A stretch of 64,000 nt of DNA, taken from Steroidobacter denitrificans. GTDB lineage: Bacteria > Pseudomonadota > Gammaproteobacteria > Steroidobacterales > Steroidobacteraceae. Made by a program: the position numbers and the translations under genes. The first letter of the stretch is position 1; each line of letters starts with the position of its first letter. The DNA is taken from assembly GCF_001579945.1 (NCBI RefSeq), contig NZ_CP011971.1, positions 620,001 through 684,000 of the forward strand. The letters are read 5' to 3'. The notes under the pieces were generated by a model that was not told the origin of the DNA, searched no databases, and saw only the letters and a program-made list of their open reading frames with translations. Shown piece by piece: positions 1 to 8,071 of this stretch.

Positions 1-67
1 CACTTATCGGGCGTAGCCCTATAGAGGGGGTACTCATAGAGTCATTTCTCTTTAAGAAGAGAGAAAT

Positions 68-316
68 ATGGCCCTTGATCCCCGACTACGCTTCGGCCTG
101 AAGCTGATAGAAATCAGAAAGACCAAAGGGTGGTCGCAAGAGCGCCTGGCGTTGGAGAGCGGCTTGGCCCGTAGCTATTTGGGTGGGGTTGAGCGCGGCC
201 AGCGCAACATCGCGCTGCTCAACATCTTCAAGCTGGCCGAAGCGCTGGAAGTGGGGCCTTCGGTACTGCTGGAGGCGCCTGCAGCTGGACAGGAGGCAAC
301 ATCAGTAGCACCGTAA
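68..316 (+). CDS. Small XRE-family transcriptional regulator
   Basis: An 82-aa protein that is almost entirely one Cro/C1-type helix-turn-helix domain, roughly residues 8-68. The recognition-helix region reads LALESGLARSYLGGVERGQR, the usual pattern for XRE regulators of plasmids, phages and restriction-modification controllers. Its size matches stand-alone C-protein-like regulators. The ATG at 68 follows a purine-rich stretch (AAGAGAGAAAT) that forms a short dyad with ATTTCTCTT just upstream, so the gene may regulate itself. It lies next to the iterons and disrupted repA and probably belongs to that replicon-like module. The regulated promoter is not known. Confidence 0.75.
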   Translation: MALDPRLRFGLKLIEIRKTKGWSQERLALESGLARSYLGGVERGQRNIALLNIFKLAEALEVGPSVLLEAPAAGQEATSVAP

Positions 317-351
317 CATCGTAGCGCTACGTTATCGTAACGTTACGATGT
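316..351. repeat. Nested palindromes after the XRE gene
   Basis: ACATCGTA (316-323) pairs with TACGATGT (344-351). Inside lie two perfect palindromes, GTAGCGCTAC (321-330) and CGTAACGTTACG (336-347). The structure starts at the last base of the XRE stop codon and has no T-run. It could be a binding site or part of the replication control region rather than a simple terminator. The role is inferred. Confidence 0.5.
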
Positions 352-617
352 CATCTGACAGGGGGTGAGTTGCCCCGGCAGGCCTGTCGATAGCATGTTG
401 AGAAAACCGACGCCAAGTAGCCCTGTTTTTTGAGTAACGAGTAGCCGCGCAGCGACCGGAGGGAGCAAAGGATTTTCCACAGCCGCAGGGCGGTAGCTAC
501 TAGGTATTTATAAATACTAGGAAAAACCTAAAAGCAGAACTACTAGAGGCGGTCCCTCCATTTCGCTGAATTCCCGCTCCAGTGGGACTTACAGGCGATT
601 TCGCTCGTCAGTCTTGA
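352..617. other. Non-coding origin-like region with AT-rich palindrome
   Basis: No convincing gene is visible between the XRE gene and the iterons. A 14-bp perfect palindrome GTATTTATAAATAC lies at 504-517 in a locally AT-rich stretch. TTTTCCACA just upstream (about 473-481) is one mismatch from the DnaA box TTATCCACA. An AT-rich segment beside iterons and repA is the expected layout of a theta-type plasmid origin, and this could be the unwinding element. That reading is inferred. Confidence 0.4.
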
Positions 618-746
618 CTAGCGATGTCACGTAAAACGGCTAGTGATGTCACGTACCGATGACTAGCGATGTCACGTGGATAACTTGCAGAAATGGCACC
701 AAAGCCAGTTCTGGCAAGGGTTTTAGCCTTGCTAGTGATGTCACGT
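618..746 (+). repeat. Iteron array, four copies of CTAGYGATGTCACGT
   Basis: Four 15-bp direct repeats occur at 618-632, 640-654, 663-677 and 732-746. They alternate C and T at position 5. The first three start 22 and 23 bp apart, two helical turns, so they face the same side of the DNA. This is typical of iterons bound by plasmid Rep proteins. The array ends 24 bp from the repA stop codon. CGTGGATAA directly after copy 3 is one mismatch from a reversed DnaA box. The array is probably the origin of the replicon whose repA is now disrupted. Confidence 0.7.
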
Positions 747-770
747 GGACAACCCGAAAAGCCCACAGGC

Positions 771-1211
771 TTACCCCCTCCTCTTGGTGGCTGCGATATG
801 CAGGCGTGCAGGGGTGAGGATCAGGTGATCTTTCGTTTCCTCGATGTGGCTCCGAGCCTCGGGATAGAACAGCAGCGCTTCGTTTAGTCGGAGGCGGAAA
901 TTGGTCTTGAAGTTGGCCAGCCCCTTGGGAGTATTCGCATAGCCAGAGCCGAACTGCATCATTAGGCCAGTCCATGGCACGTGAACAAGCCGTTTGCCTC
1001 CTTTGCTTGCCCCAACGTTCAAGGTGAACATGCGGTAGACCAGCCATGTGTAGATGTCCATCGCCAGAGGCGACTTTCTGAGCGCGCGTAGTGCCTCCAT
1101 CTTGATTGGTACGGGGGCACTGATCAGACGTTTAAAAAAGTCTGTGCTCAAGGTGATCGAGCTTTCCCATGCCCCTCGTCGCACCGTATCGCGAGAGCTC
1201 CAGAAGACGAA
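771..1211 (-). pseudogene. repA: repA 3' fragment, plasmid replication initiator
   Basis: This is the C-terminal part of a plasmid RepA protein (RepA_C family), visible from GTG at 1184 as 137 aa. The segment ALRALRKSPLAMDIYTWLVY and the following TGLMMQFGSGY are characteristic of the family. Reading the same frame upstream gives FVFWSSRDTV up to the insertion sequence at 1212. The 5' part of the gene lies beyond the element at 3982-4568. Joining 4568-3982 to 1206-771 gives one open frame of about 340 aa, a reasonable RepA length. The gene is therefore interrupted by transposition, and the fragment alone should not start replication. Confidence 0.85.
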
Positions 1212-1228
1212 TGCAGGATTTCCTGTGA

Positions 1229-1315
1229 TTGGACCCGCCTAATTTCCTAGGAATGGGACCACTCGATTTCCTGGGAATGGACCCACCCAATTTCCTCGCA
1301 ATGGGACCACCCGCC
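1229..1315 (+). repeat. IS21 left-end transposase-binding repeats
   Basis: Tandem units with a 24-25 bp period start at 1229 (TTGGACCCGCCTAATTTCCT), 1254 (TGGGACCACTCGATTTCCT), 1278 (TGGACCCACCCAATTTCCT) and, as a partial copy, 1302. The right end carries two inverted copies, the outer at 3946-3964 and the inner near 3929-3942. Multiple end repeats of this kind are the known IstA binding sites of the family. Confidence 0.8.
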
Positions 1316-1578
1316 GGAGCTGCTTTTCGAGCCCGGCGGCGCGCGCTGTTGCGCGCCGCCGCGGCCTCAGGAGCGAAACGGCGATGTCAACCCAGGCGAT
1401 GTCCTATTCGGGGGTAAGCCCCGGAGCGAGCCCCGCCCCCCGGGCGCTCGATCGTGGCGCAGCGCCTTCTACGGCGAGCACCGTCGTTTCCGCAATCACC
1501 ACCCAGTCGCGGGCGCCGGCCCGCTCACACAGCCAATCCGCTTATCGTCGTGCAATTTGCTCGCACGGGGAGAACTGG

Positions 1579-3138
1579 ATGGCGCGGAGGGAATTGACGG
1601 TGCAGAGATATGAAGAAATCAAACGACGGCTCGCCGAGGGCCGCAGCGTACGTGAGATCGCGAGCGCGTTGAGTTGCTCACGCCGCCTGGTGCGCGAGAT
1701 CCGCGACGGCGTGCGCGTGACACACGCGATCGCCGCGAGTCCGGATCCACTGTGGATGTCGCAGCTGGATTGGCCGGTGATCATTCACGATCTGGGGCTG
1801 GGTCATCCGCTGAAGTTCATTTGGGAAGAAAAGGCGCAGACGCTGACGACGTACTCCAACTTCTGGAAGCAGTTTTATCGCAAGTTCCCGCAGTGTCGCA
1901 ACGCCAGCGTTACCGCCCGAACGTTCGAGCCCGGGGAGCGCGTCGAAGTCGATTACGCCGGCGATCCGATCGAGTGGTACGACATCAAGACCGGCGAAAT
2001 CCACAAAGCTTATGTGTTCGTGTCCGGCCTGGGCTTCAGCCAATTGCTGTTTGCCTGGGCGGCGGAGGATATGAAGAGCCGCAACTGGATCGCCAGCCAT
2101 CGACGCATGTACGCCTATTACAACGGCGTGCCTCACGTCACCGTACCTGATTGTTTGCGGCAAGGGGTCGTCAAATGTCACTTGTACGACCCCGATCTGA
2201 ACGAAAACTATGCACACATGGCCGCGCATTTTTCCACGGCAATCGTTCCGGCGCGCGTCAGAAGGCCGAAGGACAAGGCGATCGTCGAGGGACTGGTAAA
2301 AATCCTCGGTCGCTACTTTCGCTTCCGCTTTCGTCACTCACGATTTACCTGCATCGCCGAGATCAATCGAGCGCTCATGGTATGCGTTGAGCGGATCAAT
2401 GACCAGCGGCACCGACGCTTTGGCGTCTCGCGCCGCGAACGCTTCGAGACAATCGAAAGGGCCGCGCTCAAGGCGTTGCCCACAGCCGAGTACGATGGCG
2501 GGGAGTGGAAGGAGGCGAAACTGCATCCCGATTGCTTCCTCGCCGTGGAAGGCGATTACTACAGCGCGCCGCACATCCATCGTCATAAAACGCTACGAAT
2601 CAAGCTCACCGATAACCAGGTCGAGATCTTCCTGAACCTGGAACGCCTGGCGGTCCATCCACGCTGCCGCATGAAATCCGGCCAGCGGATCAAGATCAAG
2701 GAACACTTCCCGCCGAACTCCGATGCCTATTACGAGTCGACACCGCAGCGGCTGTTGTCACAGTCGCGTTTTATCCACGCCGATCTTCACGCGCTCTTCA
2801 TCGAGTTGTTCAACGACGACGTTTTTGCACATATCCGTCGCGCCATGGGGCTGGTCTCGGCATGCACCAAAGAGATCAATCTTGTTGGACACGAACTTGC
2901 CAGCGTACGTATCGCCGCAGCCATTGCCGCCATGCGCCGCTACAACCGGATCCGTGTCCCGTACTTCAAGGAATTGCTCGCTCAGGCGCGTAAACAATCG
3001 ATGAACTCCCAGCCCGAGCGCGACATCGTGCGCAAGCCCGGCAATCCCATGCTCCGGTACGTTGGCGGCGCAGCGCTGCAGGCCGCTGACAAACCTTCTC
3101 TCTCATCTACTGCAGCCCAGGAGAATCTACCGCTATGA
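1579..3138 (+). CDS. istA: IS21 transposase IstA
   Basis: DDE-type transposase that cuts and joins the IS ends. From ATG 1579 the protein has 519 aa. GGGGAG sits seven bases upstream; an open frame reaches back to 1384 but lacks a comparable ribosome site and family similarity. The N-terminus holds a helix-turn-helix (EIASALSCSRRLVREI). The catalytic core starts with VEVDYAGDPIEW (first Asp), and DKAIVEGLVKIL probably holds the catalytic Glu. The C-terminal beta-barrel and tail follow. The stop codon overlaps the istB start as ATGA, giving the translational coupling usual in this family. Confidence 0.92.
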   Translation: MARRELTVQRYEEIKRRLAEGRSVREIASALSCSRRLVREIRDGVRVTHAIAASPDPLWMSQLDWPVIIHDLGLGHPLKFIWEEKAQTLTTYSNFWKQFYRKFPQCRNASVTARTFEPGERVEVDYAGDPIEWYDIKTGEIHKAYVFVSGLGFSQLLFAWAAEDMKSRNWIASHRRMYAYYNGVPHVTVPDCLRQGVVKCHLYDPDLNENYAHMAAHFSTAIVPARVRRPKDKAIVEGLVKILGRYFRFRFRHSRFTCIAEINRALMVCVERINDQRHRRFGVSRRERFETIERAALKALPTAEYDGGEWKEAKLHPDCFLAVEGDYYSAPHIHRHKTLRIKLTDNQVEIFLNLERLAVHPRCRMKSGQRIKIKEHFPPNSDAYYESTPQRLLSQSRFIHADLHALFIELFNDDVFAHIRRAMGLVSACTKEINLVGHELASVRIAAAIAAMRRYNRIRVPYFKELLAQARKQSMNSQPERDIVRKPGNPMLRYVGGAALQAADKPSLSSTAAQENLPL

Positions 3139-3893
3139 GTATTGCCATGGTAAAAAATCAGTTGGCCGAGATGAAGCTGCTCGGTATGCTCGGCGTGCTG
3201 GACAACGCACTCGCCGAGGCCACCCGCGATCAGCTCAGTAGCAGCGAGTTGCTCAATCAGTTGGTGCAAGCCGAAGTCGATTACCGGCAACAGCGTAAAA
3301 CCGCTAATCGCATCAAAGCCGCCCGGTTCCGCGATCGTCCGGCCTTCGAAGACTTCGACTTCACCGCGAAGCGTTCGCTCACTCGAGCACAGATCAAAGA
3401 GATCCAAAGCCTCGACTGGCTCGCAGATGCACGGCCACTGATGCTCCTCGGACCCACTGGCGTCGGCAAGACCTTCGTGGCGCAGGCCGCGGGACTTCAC
3501 GCGTGTGCTACCGGGAAATCCGTCATGTTCACCAGCATCACCAAGTGGCTCGAGAATCTCAATCTGGCACGCTCCAGCGGCACGTATCTGCGCTATCGGG
3601 ACAAGCTCGCCAAGTTAGATCTGATCATCTTTGATGAGATGGGCAGCCGCAAACTGACCGCCACCGAGGCTCAGGATCTATGCGAGATCCTGGAAGAGCG
3701 ATCGAGCAGCAAATCCGTGGTGTTCACCTCCCAGTTGCCCCTCGCTCACTGGAGCGAGGTGATCGCGGACACCGTCATCGCAGACGCCATCTTCGATCGG
3801 CTGCAGCACTCGGCGCTGACCATCGAGGTCACCGGCGAGAGCTACCGCGGTGTCAAGGCCAAGAAACTTGCTTCGCGCAAAAAGGACGCGTAA
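3135..3893 (+). CDS. istB: IS21 helper ATPase IstB
   Basis: AAA+ ATPase of 252 aa that assists IstA in target selection. It is related to DnaC. The Walker A motif GPTGVGKTF lies near residue 110 and the Walker B segment LDLIIFDEMG near residue 160. Length is normal for the family and no frameshift is seen. The start overlaps the istA stop by 4 bp. Together with intact ends this suggests the element could still be mobile. Confidence 0.92.
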   Translation: MSIAMVKNQLAEMKLLGMLGVLDNALAEATRDQLSSSELLNQLVQAEVDYRQQRKTANRIKAARFRDRPAFEDFDFTAKRSLTRAQIKEIQSLDWLADARPLMLLGPTGVGKTFVAQAAGLHACATGKSVMFTSITKWLENLNLARSSGTYLRYRDKLAKLDLIIFDEMGSRKLTATEAQDLCEILEERSSSKSVVFTSQLPLAHWSEVIADTVIADAIFDRLQHSALTIEVTGESYRGVKAKKLASRKKDA

Positions 3894-3981
3894 AACTCCT
3901 CGCCAGCGGCTCCGCCGGTAACCCACGCAAGGTGGGTCCAATCAGAGGAAATCGGGCGGGTCCATTGCGCGAAATCCTGCA

Positions 3982-4568
3982 ACGAACGCCTCCTCCGCGA
4001 TGAGGATGTTTCTGACGTGCGACGCATCTCCATCTGCGCCACCGACGGTAATCATCGAATGCACCAGTCGCAAGCTCTGGTCACGCACTCGCGCGATGTA
4101 CCGGCCATCATTGTGCAGATCAAGACTTTGCAAGAATGCCGCCTGGGAACGCCCAAGCGATAGATCGGGACTACCTGTGCGAACGGCTTCAGTACACATC
4201 CACGCCAGCAGTAGGCGCGGCAGCCCGCCATACGGTACGCCATAGTCTGGGTTGGCTACGATGGAAAGGCTTAGCTTGCCCGTGCCGCGTTTGAAATGGT
4301 TGGTCTTGGGGTCTGTATGAGGAAGCGTGGCCTGCGCCAGAAAGTGTGCGATGTAGCCTGTAGCGCCTGCATTGCGGGCCTGCTCGATCTCCAGCTCCAC
4401 AGCTTCGCCGATCAAGTGGCGCACCCGTGGAGTCAATGCATGGGCGGCGTCGTGCTGCTCCGCCTGCTTCGCCACCTCAGTGGCATTCTGCCTGATCCGC
4501 TCCAGCGGATCGCGCTTGAGCGTGGCTTCTGCCACACCAGCGTCCAGCAAATTGCCCACGCTGCGCAT
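3982..4568 (-). pseudogene. repA: repA 5' fragment, plasmid replication initiator
   Basis: N-terminal part of the disrupted RepA, reading from ATG 4568 (a TTG lies two codons upstream at 4574). Family-typical segments are YIAHFLAQATLPH, GVPYGGLPRLLLAWMCTEAV and the winged-helix region SQAAFLQSLDL. The native frame runs to NILIAEEAFV at 3982 and then enters the insertion sequence, adding a short foreign tail (AGFRAMDPPDFL). AGGA upstream of 4568 is a plausible ribosome site. The gene follows the AlpA-type gene with a gap of about 38 bp, so the two were probably one transcription unit. Confidence 0.88.
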
Positions 4569-4606
4569 CGCCAAATCCTGACCCTTGACCTGCGAGATCG
4601 CGGCGA

Positions 4607-4819
4607 TCAGGGATGGACAGCGTTGTTGCTGGCAGTGCGGGCGGCAGCGGCCTTCTGTCCGAGCCAGGTATCAATCTCGTGCTCCAGCCATCCGACAACC
4701 CGCTTGTTGATCTGGATGCATACCGGGAATGTCGGATCATCGCGCGTGATCCGCCAGAGCGTTACGTCGTTGATACCGCCAAGCTTTTCGCAGACGGCCT
4801 TGCGGCGTAGAATTTTCAT
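4607..4819 (-). CDS. AlpA-family excisionase-like regulator
   Basis: A 70-aa winged-helix protein of the AlpA/MerR-like excisionase family. The pattern is LRRKAVCEKLGGINDVTLWR followed by FPVCIQINKRVVGWLEHEID, the standard AlpA arrangement. GGAGGTGAGG lies just upstream of ATG 4819 and fixes this start over the longer frame to 4837. Such proteins regulate integrase or excision functions in integrative elements. Here the gene sits directly upstream of repA, an arrangement seen in replicating integrative elements. No integrase gene is present in this left segment. Confidence 0.8.
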   Translation of the reverse strand: MKILRRKAVCEKLGGINDVTLWRITRDDPTFPVCIQINKRVVGWLEHEIDTWLGQKAAAARTASNNAVHP

Positions 4820-5066
4820 CGTCCTCACCTCCTGCACATTGAAAGTCGATGCAGGAAGTTTCAGATGGCGACCCGGCAGCGGTCACGGATTCCCAGAAGG
4901 GAATTTTTGCAGTAAAAAATCCGACGGCTGCGATGCAGGACAGGCAAGCGATGCACGGGCCGCGCTCCGGGTAGCAGCTGCTAAAGTGTATATGAAAGTG
5001 ACTACAAGATGAGTGATAACAGAGACAATACCGCTACCACACACACTTTCCGGCCAAAATTCCTGT

Positions 5067-5142
5067 TCAACGTCTGATCAACGTCTGATGACTGTCTGCA
5101 TGCCGAAAATGGGCTTGTAGACGTTAAAAGACGTCAATAGAC
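5067..5142. repeat. Dyad array of 10-11 bp AACGTCT repeats
   Basis: Two exact tandem copies of TCAACGTCTGA lie at 5067-5088, followed by a degenerate third (TGACTGTCTGC). After a 20-bp spacer the motif returns in opposite orientation as AGACGTT (5119-5125), AGACGTC (5129-5135) and AGAC (5139-5142). A second degenerate pair lies at 12424-12445. Head-to-head short repeats like these are typical of recombinase or repressor arm sites. The protein that binds them is unknown. Confidence 0.55.
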
Positions 5143-5145
5143 ACA

Positions 5146-5172
5146 AAAAAGGCCCGAAACGGGCCGTTTTTG
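5146..5172. terminator. Bidirectional rho-independent terminator
   Basis: GGCCCG (5151-5156), loop AAA, CGGGCC (5160-5165) form a perfect 6-bp GC stem. An A-run lies before it and GTTTTTG after it, so it can stop transcription from both sides. It separates the alpA-repA module from the AbiE operon. Confidence 0.75.
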
Positions 5173-5509
5173 TTGATAAATTTCCGTTTTCGTATTTTGA
5201 CGAGTTGTCAAAAGCTTTCCCCCCTTACGCCTCAGATGAATTTGATAACTTATTATAAATCAATATCATAGGTCAATTTTTGGGATATACCCCTTCTACT
5301 AAGCAAAGACATTTAGGGGTATATATGAGGGTACAGGGGAAAGAAGTTGGGGGTATCGAACTAGGCGGGAAAACATCGTATCTGGACATGGATGACTGGA
5401 GAAAAATCAGTACATAGCTGGCCGCCAATGATTAGATTTTGATATAAAAATCAAACAAAATAGTATTTTTAATGCAGAAATCATGTCACGACCTTCTGAT
5501 TGATTAAAT

Positions 5510-5531
5510 CATGTGCTATTTTTCGCACATG
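5510..5531 (+). promoter_or_regulatory. Inverted repeat over the abiEi start
   Basis: CATGTGC (5510-5516) and GCACATG (5525-5531) are perfect inverted repeats separated by 8 bp. The right arm contains ATG 5529, the preferred abiEi start, and the left arm contains an alternative ATG at 5511. AbiEi proteins are known to repress their own operon by binding inverted repeats. This dyad is a candidate operator, or an RNA hairpin that limits translation. Confidence 0.45.
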
Positions 5532-6287
5532 GACAGAAGTTCTAGGCATCAGGTAATCAAGCGCCTGCAGGCGGAGCTACCGCGCGGGGCGCCGTTCGAC
5601 CTTGCCACCCTGAACCAATTCGGGGTGTCGCCCCAGCTCGCCGCTCACTATGCGGAGGGAGGGTGGCTCGTGCGCCTGGCCCAAGGCGTCTATGCCTTTC
5701 CGAACGACGACTTCGGCGTCTACGGGGCGTTGAAGCTCCTGCAACAGCGTGTGCCCGGCCTGCATGTCGGCGGCAAGAGTGCCCTGGCCCTGCAAGGCGT
5801 GCGGCACAACTTGGGCAGCCGGGACACGCTGGTACTGTGGGGCGACAGCCGCTTCGCGTTGCCGGTATGGTTCACCTCACGCTTTCCGGCACGCTACGTC
5901 TACGCTCGCCTGTTCGATTGGCCAGACACCACTCTGGCCAACAAGACTCTGACCACGCCGCCGGGCCTGCCCGAGCACCTGCAGGTCGCGGTTCCCGAGC
6001 GCGCCGTCCTGGAGCTGCTGTACGAGGCCGGCGTCAAGCAAAGCCTCGAAGAAGCTCGCAATCTCTTCGATGGGCTGCGCTCACCCCGCAAGGAGTTGTT
6101 CGGGCAACTGCTGTCCTGCTGCACCAGTGTAAAGGCCGTGCGCCTGTTCCTCACCTGGGCGCGCGAGACGAGCCTCGTGGATATCGATGCCCTGCTGGAA
6201 CAGTACCCGGTTCGCACCGGCAGCGCCGCGCGCTGGATGAGCCGGCTCGATGACGGCAGCCTGTTGAGCCTGAACCCCCATGGATAA
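5529..6287 (+). CDS. abiEi: AbiEi-type antitoxin, type IV toxin-antitoxin
   Basis: A 252-aa antitoxin and autorepressor of the AbiE family. The N-terminal winged helix covers roughly residues 1-80, with the typical QGVYAFPNDDFGVYGALKLL segment followed by VGGKSALALQGV. The C-terminal domain mediates antitoxicity. ATG 5529 is preferred because it starts near the family N-terminus; ATG 5511 adds six residues. Neither has a clear ribosome site. The 3' end overlaps the toxin gene by 8 bp. AbiE systems protect against phage by abortive infection and stabilise mobile elements, which fits this position. Confidence 0.85.
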   Translation: MDRSSRHQVIKRLQAELPRGAPFDLATLNQFGVSPQLAAHYAEGGWLVRLAQGVYAFPNDDFGVYGALKLLQQRVPGLHVGGKSALALQGVRHNLGSRDTLVLWGDSRFALPVWFTSRFPARYVYARLFDWPDTTLANKTLTTPPGLPEHLQVAVPERAVLELLYEAGVKQSLEEARNLFDGLRSPRKELFGQLLSCCTSVKAVRLFLTWARETSLVDIDALLEQYPVRTGSAARWMSRLDDGSLLSLNPHG

Positions 6288-7200
6288 GGCCTACGCAGAC
6301 ACCGTTCGCCTGCTGCTGGCCATCGTGCCCGACGTGTTCGCCAACGACATCTTTGCGATGAAAGGCGGCACGGCGATCAATCTCGTCGTGCAGGACATGC
6401 CGCGTCTGTCCGTGGACATCGACGTGGTGTATCTCCCGTGGCAGGTACCGCGCGAGGAAGCGCTACAGGCGATCAACCAGGAGTTGGCCGCCATCGCCAC
6501 GCGCGTTGCGCCGCTCGGCGTACAGACACGTCTGGTCCGCAGCAAGGATCTGGGGGATACCAAGCTGATCGTCGAGAACGAGAGCAGCCAGGTGAAGATC
6601 GAGGTCAACGTCGTCTTCCGCGGCACCGTGCTGCCCGCCGAACGGCGGCCGCTGAGCGCCAGGACCAGCGACCTGTTCGGTGTCGAGTTGGAAGTGCCGA
6701 TCCTGGCGCCGGACGAGCTGTACGCCGGCAAGCTGGTGGCCACGCTGGACCGGCAGCACCCGCGCGACCTGTTCGACGTGTGGCAGCTCTACGAATCGGG
6801 TGGTATCAGCGACGGCATGGTCGAATGCTTCGTGGTCTATCTGGCGGGGCACAACCGGCCGACCCATGAGGTGCTGTTCGGCAACGACAAGGACATCGCC
6901 GGCGAGTACGGGCGGGCCTTCGTCGGCATGACCGAAGTGGACTGCTCCCTGGAGACGCTGCTGGAGGCCCGCGCCCGGTTGAGGCACGAACTGCCGCGAC
7001 GGCTGAGTACGCAGCACAAGCAATTCCTCAGTGGATTGACGCGCGCACAGCCCGACTGGTCCCTGCTGCAATGCCAGCACGCCGCGCAACTGCCGGCGCT
7101 GCGCTGGAAGCTCAGCAACCTGGAAACCTTCCTCAAGCGACGTCCCGAGGACTTCGCAGCCCAGGCCGACGCGCTCGATGCCGGCTTGAGTCAAACCTGA
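6280..7200 (+). CDS. abiEii: AbiEii-type nucleotidyltransferase toxin
   Basis: A 306-aa toxin of the AbiEii/AbiGii nucleotidyltransferase family. The polymerase-beta-like active-site signature is visible as MKGGTAINL (about residues 27-35) and LSVDIDVVY (about 43-51, Asp46 and Asp48). Characterised members bind GTP or add nucleotides to tRNA and arrest growth reversibly. The segment LAPDELYAGKLVATLDRQHPRDLFDV is also typical. It is translationally coupled to the antitoxin gene. All key residues appear to be present, so the toxin should be active. Confidence 0.88.
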   Translation: MDKAYADTVRLLLAIVPDVFANDIFAMKGGTAINLVVQDMPRLSVDIDVVYLPWQVPREEALQAINQELAAIATRVAPLGVQTRLVRSKDLGDTKLIVENESSQVKIEVNVVFRGTVLPAERRPLSARTSDLFGVELEVPILAPDELYAGKLVATLDRQHPRDLFDVWQLYESGGISDGMVECFVVYLAGHNRPTHEVLFGNDKDIAGEYGRAFVGMTEVDCSLETLLEARARLRHELPRRLSTQHKQFLSGLTRAQPDWSLLQCQHAAQLPALRWKLSNLETFLKRRPEDFAAQADALDAGLSQT

Positions 7201-7342
7201 CTGCATACGCTGGAAAGATTTGATCGTCAGACTGCTCGCGCCTGGCCAGCTCTGCCAGCATATGATCATCGTCGTGACGACTTGCGCGTGACGGCGACGG
7301 CCATAGGGCGTCCTTACTTGGAGTGCGCTCCCTTCTAGGCGT

Positions 7343-8071
7343 CTACTTCGTCAGCCACTCCGCATATGCATTCACGTCGATCATCGGGACTGTGCCACTG
7401 AACTGCAGCATCGAAATCAACTTGAACAGAAACGCGGTCGCGGGCTTCCCCTCGCGCGTGAACTCGTACTTGCCATGCGTAGTGTCCAGGACAAAGTGTC
7501 CGTGTGCAGCCACGCACCCGATGTCCAGGCGGTCCACTTCGACGCTGCCGTCACCTAGCGCCTTCCACAATGCGTCGCCGCAGCACGGCGTCCAATCGCT
7601 TTCGAACGTCAGGATACCGCCCAGGATTGGAATCAGCGGCTTGGGTGGATAGGTTCCCTTCGCATAGGGTATTGGAAGGCTCGTACGGTGCAGCCTGCGC
7701 ACCGTAGCCACCTTTTGCCGCGCATACGCCACATGCTGCGCGTTGATCGTCTGCTTGGCTTCGAAGACCGCGTAGACGCTCTCCGCTGGGATGATCGTCT
7801 GTCCCTCGTACTGGAAGATGAACGGCGAGTATTGCCTGTCGTAGACCACGACATCGATCTGCTCGCTGAAGACGCCCTTGCTATCGACCACGAACGCTTT
7901 ATCGGCGCGGTAGCGCTGCGGGAGATAGGTGCTGAGCATCTGGAGCCAAACCGTCTCACTCGCGTCCCCCTTCGTTCCCGGATGAGCAAACGATTTTCGC
8001 GCGATCTGCAGGCGGCTTTGGATGTCATCATGCAGATTGGCCAGAAGAACTGGCAACGACCAATCGCTCAT
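7343..8071 (-). CDS. nucC: NucC, CBASS effector DNA endonuclease
   Basis: A 242-aa effector nuclease of type III CBASS. NucC trimers bind cyclic tri-adenylate, pair into hexamers and cut double-stranded DNA, killing the infected cell. The restriction-endonuclease-like site is complete: QID (Asp73) and FEAK (Glu104, Lys106) fall at the positions known for characterised NucC. The N-terminus (MSDWSL) and C-terminus (FSGTVPMIDVNAYAEWLTK) also match the family closely. The ATG overlaps the stop of the TRIP13 gene by 4 bp, so it is the last gene of a coupled four-gene operon. About 140 bp without a gene separates its end from abiEii. Confidence 0.93.
   Translation of the reverse strand: MSDWSLPVLLANLHDDIQSRLQIARKSFAHPGTKGDASETVWLQMLSTYLPQRYRADKAFVVDSKGVFSEQIDVVVYDRQYSPFIFQYEGQTIIPAESVYAVFEAKQTINAQHVAYARQKVATVRRLHRTSLPIPYAKGTYPPKPLIPILGGILTFESDWTPCCGDALWKALGDGSVEVDRLDIGCVAAHGHFVLDTTHGKYEFTREGKPATAFLFKLISMLQFSGTVPMIDVNAYAEWLTK

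Larger units (their letters stand above)
1212..3981 (+). mobile_element. IS21-family insertion sequence inside repA
   Basis: A 2770-bp element with terminal TGCAGGATTTC at the left and its inverted copy GAAATCCTGCA at the right, so it begins TG and ends CA as IS21-family elements do. ACGAA is duplicated directly outside both ends (1207-1211 and 3982-3986), a 5-bp target duplication in the family range. It carries istA and istB with a 4-bp overlap and has multiple subterminal repeats at both ends. All parts look intact and the target duplication is perfect, which points to a fairly recent insertion. Deleting the element plus one ACGAA restores the repA frame. Confidence 0.92.
4820..5510. other. 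Long non-coding region with repeats and dyads
   Basis: No gene is visible. The region contains a tandem 11-bp repeat TCAACGTCTGA (5067-5077 and 5078-5088), inverted relatives AGACGTT and AGACGTC at 5119-5135, a terminator-like hairpin at 5151-5166, and a 9-bp inverted repeat ATATACCCC/GGGGTATAT (5285-5293 and 5316-5324) in an AT-rich tract. The base composition is clearly more AT-rich than its neighbours from about 5220 to 5510. Together this looks like an end or control region of an integrative element. Confidence 0.5.

Noticed and set aside
618-746. Evenly spaced repeats as a CRISPR array
   Set aside because: Units are 15 bp with 7-8 bp spacers, too short for CRISPR, and there is a repA gene beside them. 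Iterons explain them better.
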